Shown: in pieces, positions 7,033 through 15,140 of the stretch
Position numbering within the stretch: the first letter of the stretch is position 1
Layout: every line of letters begins with the position of its first letter
Source: CAZTDD01 sp964612675
GTDB lineage: Bacteria > Hinthialibacterota > Hinthialibacteria > Hinthialibacterales > JAKPRU01
Assembly: GCA_964612675.1 (NCBI GenBank)
Contig: CAZTDD010000001.1
Coordinates: 186,001 to 250,000 of the forward strand
Length of the DNA: 64,000 bases
Direction: 5' to 3'
The notes under the pieces: generated by a model
The model's database searches: none
What the model was told of the DNA's origin: nothing
What the model saw: the letters and a program-made list of their open reading frames with translations, nothing else
Translations under genes and position numbers: made by a program

Positions 7033-9372
7033 ATGAGATCCAGAAGTCAAGCCGTTCCAAAGATGAGAGCTATAACATTCGTTTTATTGTTCGGGATTTT
7101 CTGCGTAGCCGTGGCTCATGCAGACGGCGACATGACCATCGAAGAACAGATCGACGCTCTACTCGACCGAATGACGTTGGAAGAGAAGATCGGACAGATG
7201 AATATGCCTTGTGTCTATCAGGGAGAACTGGGCAACGACATCGAAAGCAAAATGGAAGCATGCAGGAAATTCGCGGAAGGAACCTACACCGACGAGATCG
7301 GGCCGGGTGGAGGTTTTTTCACGCTTGCGAACACCATCCTGCAAAAAGATGCTCGCCAGCAGGCAGAGTATTTCAATGAACTGCAGCGGATCGCAATCGA
7401 AAAAACACGCCTCGGGATTCCATTGCTGCAAACCGAGGAAGGAACCCACGGTCTGATGTGCTCAGGAGGTACCATTTTTCCGGAAGGATTGGCGCTCGGC
7501 AGCACGTGGAATCTGGATTTGATTCGGGAGATCTATGCTGTGGCCGCCTTAGAAGGACGATCGGTTGGAATCCATCAGCTCTTCACGTTGGTCGTCGAGC
7601 CGAATAGAGACCCGCGGCTCGGAAGAAACCAGGAGGGCTATAGCGAGGATCCATACCTATGTGCGTGTATTTCAAAATCCATCGTGGAGGGCGTTCAGGG
7701 AAATGATATCTCTGCAGATGACAAAACGGTGGCCGGATTGTGTCATTATCCCGGCCAGAGCCAACCCGTAGGCGGCCTGGAGCGCGGGGCGATGGAGATC
7801 TCCGAACGGTGTCTCCGACTCGTTTTTCTTCCTCCATGGGTAGCTGGGATTCGAGACCGGGGGGCGCTCGGAGTCATGGCCACATACCCCGCCATTGACG
7901 ACGTCCCCGCACATGCTTCGAGCAAAATCCTGACAGAAATATTGAGGGAAGAACTAGCATTCGAAGGTTTGGTGCTTTGCGAGGGACACGGGATCGGGAC
8001 GCTCTTGTATGAGGGACTCGCACCAAATTACAAGGTGGCGGGGGAACTCGCTGTGAAGGCGGGTGTCGATGTTGGAATTTCTTACGAAGCAGGTTACATG
8101 GGGGATATGGTCGAAAATGTTCGAGAAGGGCGTGTTTCGATGGAGACCATCGACAGGTCCGTTCGGCGTATCCTCCGATTGAAATATCGCCTGGGGCTGT
8201 TTGAAAACCCGTACGTCGATCCCGACCGGGCTGTTGAAGTTCGCCACACACAGGAACACCAGAAACTGGCGCTCCAAGCGGCACGCGAAGGGATTGTCCT
8301 GCTGAAAAACGAAAACGATCTTCTTCCACTGGACAAGAATATTGATTCGATTGCGGTCATCGGCCCGAACGCAGACCACGATAAGAACCAACTCGGCGAT
8401 TATACGGCACGAGTAGTAACCCAGGATATCGTAACCGTTCTCGATGGCATCAAAGAAAAGGTATCCGCTTCGACCCGGGTCGATTACGTCAGAGGATGCG
8501 ATGTAATCGGAGACGACGTGAATGAACTAGCTGAAGCCCGTGAAGCGGCCGAAAAGGCCGACGTTGCCGTTGTCGTGGTCGGAGAAAACGAATGGCGGAC
8601 GCCGGACAAGAAGGGCACAAACGGTGAAGCGTTCGACGTGGCAAGCCTGGACCTGACAGGTATGCAACAGGATCTCATCAAAACAGTACATGCGACGGGG
8701 ACACCGACGATAGTTGTACTAGTCAACGGTAGACCGCTGTCGATTCGGTGGACGGCGGAACATGTCCCCGCCATTCTCAACGCCTGGATTTGCGGGGAGA
8801 AAGGCGGCGCAGCCGTCGCCGACATACTTTTCGGCGATACCAATCCAAGTGGGCGCCTGCCGATCACGGTCCCACGCCATGTCGGCCAGCTACCTGTCTA
8901 CTACAACTACAAACCATCCAAGAAACATTGGATCGAACATGCCTGGGGAAAAGCGTACGTGGACATGCCTCCCACGCCGCTGTATGAATTCGGGTACGGT
9001 CTCAATTATACAAAATTCGAATACAGCAACCTCCAAATCGACCCCAAAGAGATCCGGGCGGCCGGTTCCGTTGATGTAACTGTCGATGTGAAGAACGTCG
9101 GGGATCGAGAAGGAGCGGAGGTCGTTCAACTGTATCTTAACGATCCCATTAGTACTGTTGTGACACCGATTCGCGAACTGAGAGGATTTCAAAAAGTAGA
9201 CCTGAAACCCGGTGAGAAGAAAACCGTTACGATGCGGCTGAGACCCGAGCATCTCTGTCTTTTGAGTCGTCACATGGAATGGGTTGTCGAGCCCGGGACT
9301 TTCAACATTATGGTCGGCAGTTCGTGCGAGGACATTCGCCTGCGGGGGAGTTTTGAGGTAGTGGAGGATTAG
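7033..9372 (+). CDS. Secreted GH3 family beta-glycosidase with altered nucleophile motif
   Basis: A 779-residue exported glycoside hydrolase family 3 protein. The start at 7033 is chosen because it gives a clear signal peptide (about residues 12-31, ending VAHA). The N-terminal barrel begins around MTIEEQIDALLDRMTLEEKI. The second GH3 domain starts near EGIVLLKNENDLLPL, with NGRPLSIRW and FGDTNPSGRLPITVPR. A C-terminal fibronectin-III-like domain begins near KEIRAAGSVDVTVDVKN. The family's substrate-binding Lys-His pair reads Cys-His (C237-H238), and the position of the usual SD nucleophile reads CE (C316-E317, in GLVLCEGHGIG). The start of a sugar-use run, 39 bases before a symporter gene, suggests uptake of released sugar. 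Substrate cannot be assigned; normal hydrolysis is uncertain because of the changed residues. Confidence 0.9.
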   Translation: MRSRSQAVPKMRAITFVLLFGIFCVAVAHADGDMTIEEQIDALLDRMTLEEKIGQMNMPCVYQGELGNDIESKMEACRKFAEGTYTDEIGPGGGFFTLANTILQKDARQQAEYFNELQRIAIEKTRLGIPLLQTEEGTHGLMCSGGTIFPEGLALGSTWNLDLIREIYAVAALEGRSVGIHQLFTLVVEPNRDPRLGRNQEGYSEDPYLCACISKSIVEGVQGNDISADDKTVAGLCHYPGQSQPVGGLERGAMEISERCLRLVFLPPWVAGIRDRGALGVMATYPAIDDVPAHASSKILTEILREELAFEGLVLCEGHGIGTLLYEGLAPNYKVAGELAVKAGVDVGISYEAGYMGDMVENVREGRVSMETIDRSVRRILRLKYRLGLFENPYVDPDRAVEVRHTQEHQKLALQAAREGIVLLKNENDLLPLDKNIDSIAVIGPNADHDKNQLGDYTARVVTQDIVTVLDGIKEKVSASTRVDYVRGCDVIGDDVNELAEAREAAEKADVAVVVVGENEWRTPDKKGTNGEAFDVASLDLTGMQQDLIKTVHATGTPTIVVLVNGRPLSIRWTAEHVPAILNAWICGEKGGAAVADILFGDTNPSGRLPITVPRHVGQLPVYYNYKPSKKHWIEHAWGKAYVDMPPTPLYEFGYGLNYTKFEYSNLQIDPKEIRAAGSVDVTVDVKNVGDREGAEVVQLYLNDPISTVVTPIRELRGFQKVDLKPGEKKTVTMRLRPEHLCLLSRHMEWVVEPGTFNIMVGSSCEDIRLRGSFEVVED

Positions 9373-9411
9373 CGACGACGCAAAAACAAACCTTAAGGAT
9401 ACAAAGAAACC

Positions 9412-10989
9412 ATGAAACTGACGCCGCTGGAAGTCGCCATTTTCCTCGTGTATATCGCTGCCGTTGTTGGAATCGGTTTTTACTTTGGCAGAAAAGGCAA
9501 ACAGAGCACAGCCGATTTCTTTCTTGCCGGACGATTACTGCCATGGTACGTGATTGGGTTCTCGTTAATTGCTTCCAGCATCAGTACGGAGCAATTTATC
9601 GGTGAGGTCGGCTGGGGCTATAAATACGGCATGGCCGTCTGTAACTGGGAGTGGCTATGCTGGCCCGCCCAAGGGTTGCTGCTCTTCTTCTTCTTGCCCA
9701 TTTATCTTAAGAACAAAATCTACACGATACCCGAATTTTTGCGCAAGCGATTCGGCAATCTCTCCGCTACCACATTCGCGATGGTCTGCATCGTGATGTA
9801 CCTGATCATCAACCTCCCGCTCGTGCTTTACTCCGCCGGATTTATCATGAACCGAATATTCGGTCTCGATCTGTATTTCGGGATTTGGCTCATCGCCATC
9901 GCAGCGGGATCGTATACCATTTTCGGCGGATTGAGCGCCGTCGCGTGGGTGGATCTTTTCAATGGCGTTCTCATGATCCTGGGCGGACTGTTCGTGTTCT
10001 TTCTGGGTATTCACGCAGTACCGGGCGGAATTTCAGAAATAATCGGCACCGGTGAACGAGCTCACCTTGTGCTTCCGGCGGACCATCCGGAACTCCCGTG
10101 GACGGGCATTCTCGCAGTGGCCATCGTTTCAAGCGGCTTCTATTACACCACCAACCAGTTCATTACCCAGCGCTGCCTCGGCGCGCGAACCGAATGGCAC
10201 GGCAAAATGGGCGTTGTTCTCGCGGCCTTCCTGGCCATACCGCTCGGTCTCTGTGTGACGTGGCCGGGAATGATCGCCTACGCACTGAACCCGAATCTCG
10301 AAGAAGTGGATGCCGCTTATCCTTACCTGATCAACACTCTCGTTCCGGTAGGCTTGCGCGGTGTCATGTTCGCCGTCCTGATCGGGGCGATCATGTCGAC
10401 CATCGATTCGCTCGTGAATTCGACGTCTTCGCTGCTCACAATGGATGTCTATAAAAGCCACATCAAAAAAGAGGCGTCCGACAAACACCTCGTTGTGTTC
10501 GCTCAAATATGCGGCACGTTTATCCTGATTTTTGGGGCGCTTTGGGCACCGATGGTCGGGCAATTCGAGACGATTTTCTCCTATGTACAAGAGTGTTTTG
10601 CGTTGATGATCGCTCCCTGTATGGCCGTTTTCCTTCTCGCGATTCTATGGCGGGGCGCGACGAACACCGCCGCCATCGCAACACTGCTTCTCGCCTTTCC
10701 CATGTTATCCATTGTATTTATCCGGGAATTTTACGGTCTCTTGGATCAATACAATATATTTAATCTTTCAGCCGTGGTCTTCCTGCTGTCCATCGCATTC
10801 ATGGTTGTAGTCAGCCTGTTTACCGAGCGAACCGAAAAGGCGAGACTCGATCAATGTATCTGGCATCCCTCCATGTTGGAATTGCCGGAAGAAGAAACGC
10901 GAGGCGGATATCCATGGTGGAAACGTGTCGGGTTCTGGTGGTGTGTTGTGGTGGGTTTGTTTGTAATCATCTATGCGAAATTCTGGTAA
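9412..10989 (+). CDS. Sodium:solute symporter (SSS family)
   Basis: A 525-residue polytopic membrane protein of the SSS family, which imports sugars or other small solutes with sodium. About a dozen or more hydrophobic helices are visible, with the family signatures YFGRKGKQSTADFFLAGR near the N-terminus, SSISTEQFIGEVGWGYKYG, and a conserved FAVLIGAIMSTIDSLVNSTSSLL helix (about residues 320-345). The start has AAGGA about a dozen bases upstream. Lying directly downstream of the GH3 gene on the same strand, it most likely takes up the product of that enzyme. The exact solute cannot be read from sequence. Confidence 0.92.
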   Translation: MKLTPLEVAIFLVYIAAVVGIGFYFGRKGKQSTADFFLAGRLLPWYVIGFSLIASSISTEQFIGEVGWGYKYGMAVCNWEWLCWPAQGLLLFFFLPIYLKNKIYTIPEFLRKRFGNLSATTFAMVCIVMYLIINLPLVLYSAGFIMNRIFGLDLYFGIWLIAIAAGSYTIFGGLSAVAWVDLFNGVLMILGGLFVFFLGIHAVPGGISEIIGTGERAHLVLPADHPELPWTGILAVAIVSSGFYYTTNQFITQRCLGARTEWHGKMGVVLAAFLAIPLGLCVTWPGMIAYALNPNLEEVDAAYPYLINTLVPVGLRGVMFAVLIGAIMSTIDSLVNSTSSLLTMDVYKSHIKKEASDKHLVVFAQICGTFILIFGALWAPMVGQFETIFSYVQECFALMIAPCMAVFLLAILWRGATNTAAIATLLLAFPMLSIVFIREFYGLLDQYNIFNLSAVVFLLSIAFMVVVSLFTERTEKARLDQCIWHPSMLELPEEETRGGYPWWKRVGFWWCVVVGLFVIIYAKFW

Positions 10990-11037
10990 TAGCAGCGGAT
11001 TGAAGAGCAAATACAGCACGCGCACGGGAGGTGTACC

Positions 11038-12222
11038 ATGGCCGGTCCGGGTTCCTATTGTATCGGCGATGAAGAACGCCGAGAGGTGTTGGACGTTTTG
11101 AATTCAGGTCACCTGTTCCGATACGGCGATCTGAGCGATCCGGATTTCAAACATAAAGTCTACACATTTGAAAGAGAATTCGCTGAATACTGCGGTGTCA
11201 AACATGCTCTGGCGACCAGTTCCGGAAGCGGGTCGATCTTGATTTCATTGTTGGCGGCAGGAGTCAAGCCCGGGAACGAGGTCATTGTCCCCGCCTACAC
11301 ATTTGTCGCCAGCTACAGCGCAACTATTTTTGCAGGCGCAATTCCGGTGCTGACCGAGATCGATGAAAGCTTGTGTATCGATCCCAACGATGTGGAGCGC
11401 AGAATCACTCCCAAGACCAGTGCGATTATGCCGGTTCATATGCTCGGCAATCCGTGCGACATGGATGCGATTACGGAGATCGCGAATCGTCACGGTCTAC
11501 GGATCATCGAAGATGCCTGCCAGGCGTGCGGCGGAGCATACAAAGGACGCAAACTCGGTTCCATCGGCGATCTGGGTACGTTTTCTCTGAACATCTTCAA
11601 GACAATTACGGCCGGAGACGGCGGCGTGGTGATTACGGATCGGGACGATCTGTACGAGCGGGCGTTCGCTCTGCACGATCAAGGACATACACCGAATCGG
11701 GCCGGTGTCCAGGTCGGAAGCCGCTGTATACTCGGTCTGAATTTGCGCGTTAACGAGCTGATGGGGGCGGTGGCACTGGCACAGTTACGAAAAATCGACA
11801 GTATCATCACAACGCTTCGAGAAAAGAAAGCGAAATTCAAACAAATGATAGCCGACCTCGACGGATTCCAATTCCGTATTCTCAATGCCCCAGAAGGAGA
11901 ATGTGGGACACTTTGTACCGTCATTTTCGACACTGCTGAGCAAGCACAGAAGGTCTGTGAAACTCTCGGGACGGACACAGTGGATCACAGCGGCTGGCAT
12001 GTCTATTCCAACATGGAGCACGTAAGTGAGTATCTGAAAGAGCTCGGACGACCTTATGGGAAAGGGGCGTATCCTCGATCGGACGATATTTTGAGCCGCG
12101 CAATCAACATAAGTATCGGGGTCGTCGACGCCGGTTTAGGGGCAGGGTTTGGCATCAATATCCATTCGTCCGAGGAAGAGATTAAAGCAGCGGCAGAGAA
12201 ATTTCGAGCGGCATGTGCGTGA
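11038..12222 (+). CDS. DegT/DnrJ/EryC1/StrS-family PLP aminotransferase
   Basis: A 394-residue cytoplasmic PLP enzyme of the sugar aminotransferase family. The PLP-contacting Asp lies in RIIEDACQA (D159) and the Schiff-base Lys in FSLNIFKTITAGDGG (K188), followed by the family GDGG turn. The N-terminal TSSGSGSI and VIVPAYTFVA segments bind cofactor and substrate. Members aminate keto-sugars bound to nucleotides, or dehydrate them; which applies is not visible. GGGAGGT lies just before the ATG. Its C-terminus overlaps the start of the GH27 gene by ten bases, so the two are translationally coupled. A biosynthetic aminotransferase within a catabolic run is unexpected; some relatives in such clusters may act on free sugars. 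Confidence 0.88.
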   Translation: MAGPGSYCIGDEERREVLDVLNSGHLFRYGDLSDPDFKHKVYTFEREFAEYCGVKHALATSSGSGSILISLLAAGVKPGNEVIVPAYTFVASYSATIFAGAIPVLTEIDESLCIDPNDVERRITPKTSAIMPVHMLGNPCDMDAITEIANRHGLRIIEDACQACGGAYKGRKLGSIGDLGTFSLNIFKTITAGDGGVVITDRDDLYERAFALHDQGHTPNRAGVQVGSRCILGLNLRVNELMGAVALAQLRKIDSIITTLREKKAKFKQMIADLDGFQFRILNAPEGECGTLCTVIFDTAEQAQKVCETLGTDTVDHSGWHVYSNMEHVSEYLKELGRPYGKGAYPRSDDILSRAINISIGVVDAGLGAGFGINIHSSEEEIKAAAEKFRAACA

Positions 12223-14285
12223 ATATTCAATACAATATGAATGTCCTTCAATGTACGCATTTTCGTGATTTGCTCTTCTTTTTGGGAATGGTGACCGTCT
12301 TTACTTCTGTCGCGCCACAAGCAGAATCCGTCTGGCTGGATGAACTCGATCTCAGTGAATTCACTGTCGAGCAGGTCCAACGTCGCGGACCGTTTCGGGG
12401 ACCAATCCATCCCCAGATATGCAGATCGTTTATGGGGAATTCCATCCGGATCAACGGCCAGGAATTCGAACGGGGTGTCGGTACCTGCGCAACCAGCATA
12501 TTCCTTTTCCACCTCCATGGCGATGCCGAAAGATTCACGGCACAAGCCGGCGTTGACGATGAGGTAGAAGGATCGAGGGCGAGTGTCGAGTTTCTTGTAT
12601 ACGCCGATGACGAGATCGTATGGCAAAGCGGGACAATGAAACCCCGTGAAGACGCAAAAGAGATTGAGGTCAACTTAACCGGTGTTGATGAGTTGGCGTT
12701 GGTTGTCACAGATGCGGGAGACGGCGATCGGCGCGATCATGCCAACTGGGCAGACGCCGGATTCGAAGTCGACGGCAAAAAACCTACACCATTTTCAATC
12801 GAACCGTCCGCCCCGTACATCCTTACTCCGAAACCCCCTCGGACGCCCCGGATCAACGGACCGAAGGTTTTCGGTGTGCGTCCCGGTTCGCCGTTTCGTT
12901 TCACCATCCCGGCCACCGGCGAACGGCCGATGACCTTTGAAGGAGAGAATCTCCCTCACGGTCTCCAACTCGACTCAGATACGGGCCGGATTACCGGTAG
13001 GATTACCGAGCGGGGAACCTACCTTGTAACGCTTCACGCAGCAAACCGATTGGGAAAAACAGAGAAACAATTCCGGATCGTGGTCGGTGACAGAATCTGT
13101 CTCACGCCGCCGATCGGATGGAATAGCTGGAACTGCTGGGGTCGGGAAGTGGATGCGAACAAAATCCGTACAGCCGCCACCGCAATGAAGGAGAGCGGCC
13201 TGATCGATCACGGTTGGTCTTACGTCAACATCGACGATGGATGGCAGGGAACACGCGGCGGCCCGTTCAACGCGCTTCAAGGTAACGAGAAGTTTACCGA
13301 CATGGACGAACTGTGCGACGACGTCCACAACCTTGGGTTAAGAATCGGCATTTATTCGACTCCATGGATGACCTCCTATGCGGGGTTCCCCGGCGGTTCG
13401 AGCGACAGAGAAGACGGCGCTTGGGAATACGGAGACGAGGTGCATGATCAGCCTGGTACGAATCTCGGTCGTGTGCGCGGCGGTAGACGGCACGGGAAAC
13501 ACTCATTTGCGGAGAACGACGTGCGCCAATGGGTCGAGTGGGGGGTGGACTACCTCAAATACGATTGGCGACCGAACGATATCCCTCATGTAGAGGAAAT
13601 GTCGGAAGCGCTGAAAAAATGCGGACGCGACATCGTCTACAGTCTCTCCAATAACGCGCCGTTTGAACACGTCGGAGTATGGGCGCGTCTCGCGAATACC
13701 TGGCGGACAAGCGGCGACATCCGGGATACCTGGCAGAGCGTGGACAACATCGGTTTTTCCCAATCCAAATGGGCCGAGTATGCGGGGCCGGGTCACTGGA
13801 ACGATCCGGATATGCTCGTAGTCGGATATGTCGGGTGGGGGCGAGATCTACACTCGTCTCGCCTCACTCCAGAGGAACAGTACAGCCATGTCAGCTTATG
13901 GTGCCTCCTCTCCGCGCCGTTGCTGCTCGGCTGCGACCTGACCCGCCTCGATGAATTCACATTGAGTCTCCTTACAAATGACGAAGTTCTCGCGGTCAAT
14001 CAGTATCCTCTTGGGGACCAGGCCCGATGTGTCTTCAAAGAACAAAAGAAGGAGATCTGGGCGAAGCGGATGGAGGACGATTCTATCGCTGCCGGTCTTT
14101 TCAACCGCGATTTCGAGTTTCTCGATCCAGTCGAGATCGCGCTTCAGTGGTCCCACGTGGGTATCCAAGGAGAGTATCGAGTGCGCGATCTGTGGCGGCA
14201 AAAGAACCTGGGCGTATTCGAAGATCGTTTCGTCGCCGAAGTACCGCCGCATGGTTGCATCCTGGTCCGCTTGATTCCAAGATAA
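12213..14285 (+). CDS. Secreted alpha-galactosidase (GH27) with NPCBM and Ig-like domains
   Basis: A 690-residue exported enzyme. A signal segment (about 18-38) precedes an NPCBM carbohydrate-binding domain (about 40-187, with the ERGVGTCATS motif), then a putative Ig-like He_PIG domain (about 212-292, NLPHGLQLDSDTGRITG), then a GH27 barrel from about 298. GH27 motifs are TPPIGWNSWNCWG, VNIDDGWQ, the nucleophile Asp in YLKYDW (D451) and the acid/base region RTSGDIRDTW. It should release terminal alpha-galactose or a related sugar. The ATG at 12213 overlaps the preceding aminotransferase gene. An alternative start at 12237 would shorten the N-terminus by eight residues and still leave a signal peptide; neither has a strong ribosome site. 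It closes the + strand sugar run that starts at 7033. Confidence 0.92.
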   Translation: MCVNIQYNMNVLQCTHFRDLLFFLGMVTVFTSVAPQAESVWLDELDLSEFTVEQVQRRGPFRGPIHPQICRSFMGNSIRINGQEFERGVGTCATSIFLFHLHGDAERFTAQAGVDDEVEGSRASVEFLVYADDEIVWQSGTMKPREDAKEIEVNLTGVDELALVVTDAGDGDRRDHANWADAGFEVDGKKPTPFSIEPSAPYILTPKPPRTPRINGPKVFGVRPGSPFRFTIPATGERPMTFEGENLPHGLQLDSDTGRITGRITERGTYLVTLHAANRLGKTEKQFRIVVGDRICLTPPIGWNSWNCWGREVDANKIRTAATAMKESGLIDHGWSYVNIDDGWQGTRGGPFNALQGNEKFTDMDELCDDVHNLGLRIGIYSTPWMTSYAGFPGGSSDREDGAWEYGDEVHDQPGTNLGRVRGGRRHGKHSFAENDVRQWVEWGVDYLKYDWRPNDIPHVEEMSEALKKCGRDIVYSLSNNAPFEHVGVWARLANTWRTSGDIRDTWQSVDNIGFSQSKWAEYAGPGHWNDPDMLVVGYVGWGRDLHSSRLTPEEQYSHVSLWCLLSAPLLLGCDLTRLDEFTLSLLTNDEVLAVNQYPLGDQARCVFKEQKKEIWAKRMEDDSIAAGLFNRDFEFLDPVEIALQWSHVGIQGEYRVRDLWRQKNLGVFEDRFVAEVPPHGCILVRLIPR

Positions 14286-14347
14286 ACACTCTGTTCCCGG
14301 GCTCCGGGAGGAAGCGAAAAAAAAACTCACTGTCTCGAAGGCAGGCG

Positions 14348-14383
14348 TTGGCTAAGGAACCAGCGCTTTGTACAATAGAAGAG
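14348..14383 (+). promoter_or_regulatory. Candidate promoter of the hibernation-factor fusion gene; block shared with MscS gene
   Basis: TTGGCT (14348-14353) and TACAAT (14371-14376) are separated by 17 bases, a plausible housekeeping-type -35/-10 pair about 100 bases before the coding start. The 16 bases TTGTACAATAGAAGAG (14368-14383) and the nine bases GCTAAGGAA (14351-14359) recur upstream of the MscS gene near 42472-42509. The repeat argues for a regulatory role rather than chance. Confidence 0.5.
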
Positions 14384-14478
14384 TAGTATCTGTACCGAAA
14401 AACGTGGAGCCTGCCATCGCGACCGGCGGGACAAATCCATTAACGTTATCAGTAGATATTCGCGATAAGGAGGAATCT

Positions 14479-15063
14479 ATGCAAGTACCTTTAGAAGTTT
14501 CGTTTCGCGACGTCGAGAAGACTCCTGAGATCGAGGAATTGCTCGATAGAAAAGTCGCAAAACTTGAAAAAATCCACAAGAATATCATCAGCTGCAGGAT
14601 AGCCGTCGACCAGCCCCAGCGTCACCAACGACAGGGGAACCCGTATGAAGTTCGTCTGATTATCAACGTACCTCCCGGCCACGAGATCGTTGTGAAAAAC
14701 GGGAACACCGAAACAGAGATGCACGAGCCGCTCGACGTAGTCCTGCGGAACGCATTCGATACCGCCTATCATCAGCTGAACGAACTCATCAGGAAACAGC
14801 GTAGAGATGTAAAGAAGCATCCCGACCAGGAGACGATGGGTTTTGTCGACAAAATCTTACCGGAACACGATTACGGGTTCATCAAGACAATCGACGGTTT
14901 GGATGTTTACTTTCACCGGAATAGCGTCCTGCACGGAGATTTCGACCGTCTGGCTGTCGGAACAGGCGTGCGCTATGTGGAGGAAGAAGGCGAAAAAGGA
15001 CTGCAGGCAAGCACCGTGGAAATCGTTGACAAACCCGGCGTCCGAACATCGGAAGCCCGGTGA
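14479..15063 (+). CDS. Ribosome hibernation factor-like (HPF/RaiA) domain fused to cold-shock domain
   Basis: A 194-residue cytoplasmic protein. Residues 1-110 form a RaiA/HPF-like domain: MQVPLEVSFRDVEKTPEIEE opening, then the beta-strand segments around EVRLIINVPPGHEIVVK and a basic C-terminal helix HQLNELIRKQRRDVKKH. Residues about 118-180 form a cold-shock (OB-fold) domain with RNA-binding patches GFVDKI, DYGFIKT and DVYFHRNSVL. The start at 14479 is set by AAGGAGG six bases upstream; an open frame extends further up but has no such site. Hibernation factors bind the decoding region of the ribosome and silence it in stress; cold-shock domains bind single-stranded RNA. The fusion suggests a ribosome-directed stress protein. 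It is monocistronic, ending at a hairpin shared with the convergent GH9 gene. Confidence 0.85.
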   Translation: MQVPLEVSFRDVEKTPEIEELLDRKVAKLEKIHKNIISCRIAVDQPQRHQRQGNPYEVRLIINVPPGHEIVVKNGNTETEMHEPLDVVLRNAFDTAYHQLNELIRKQRRDVKKHPDQETMGFVDKILPEHDYGFIKTIDGLDVYFHRNSVLHGDFDRLAVGTGVRYVEEEGEKGLQASTVEIVDKPGVRTSEAR

Positions 15064-15075
15064 TGGTCGGTAGAA

Positions 15076-15111
15076 GGAGGGTTCACACCTTTCCAAGGGG
15101 TGAACCCCTCC
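15076..15111. terminator. Hairpin between convergent genes
   Basis: GGAGGGTTCACACC and GGGGTGAACCCCTCC pair around a seven-base loop with one bulged G and one mismatch. It sits between the convergent hibernation-factor and GH9 genes. There is no T-run on either strand, so it may act as a weak or bidirectional terminator or as an RNA-protecting hairpin. Confidence 0.55.
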
Positions 15112-15140
15112 CATTCAGATTATGGAAAACGACAAATAGG

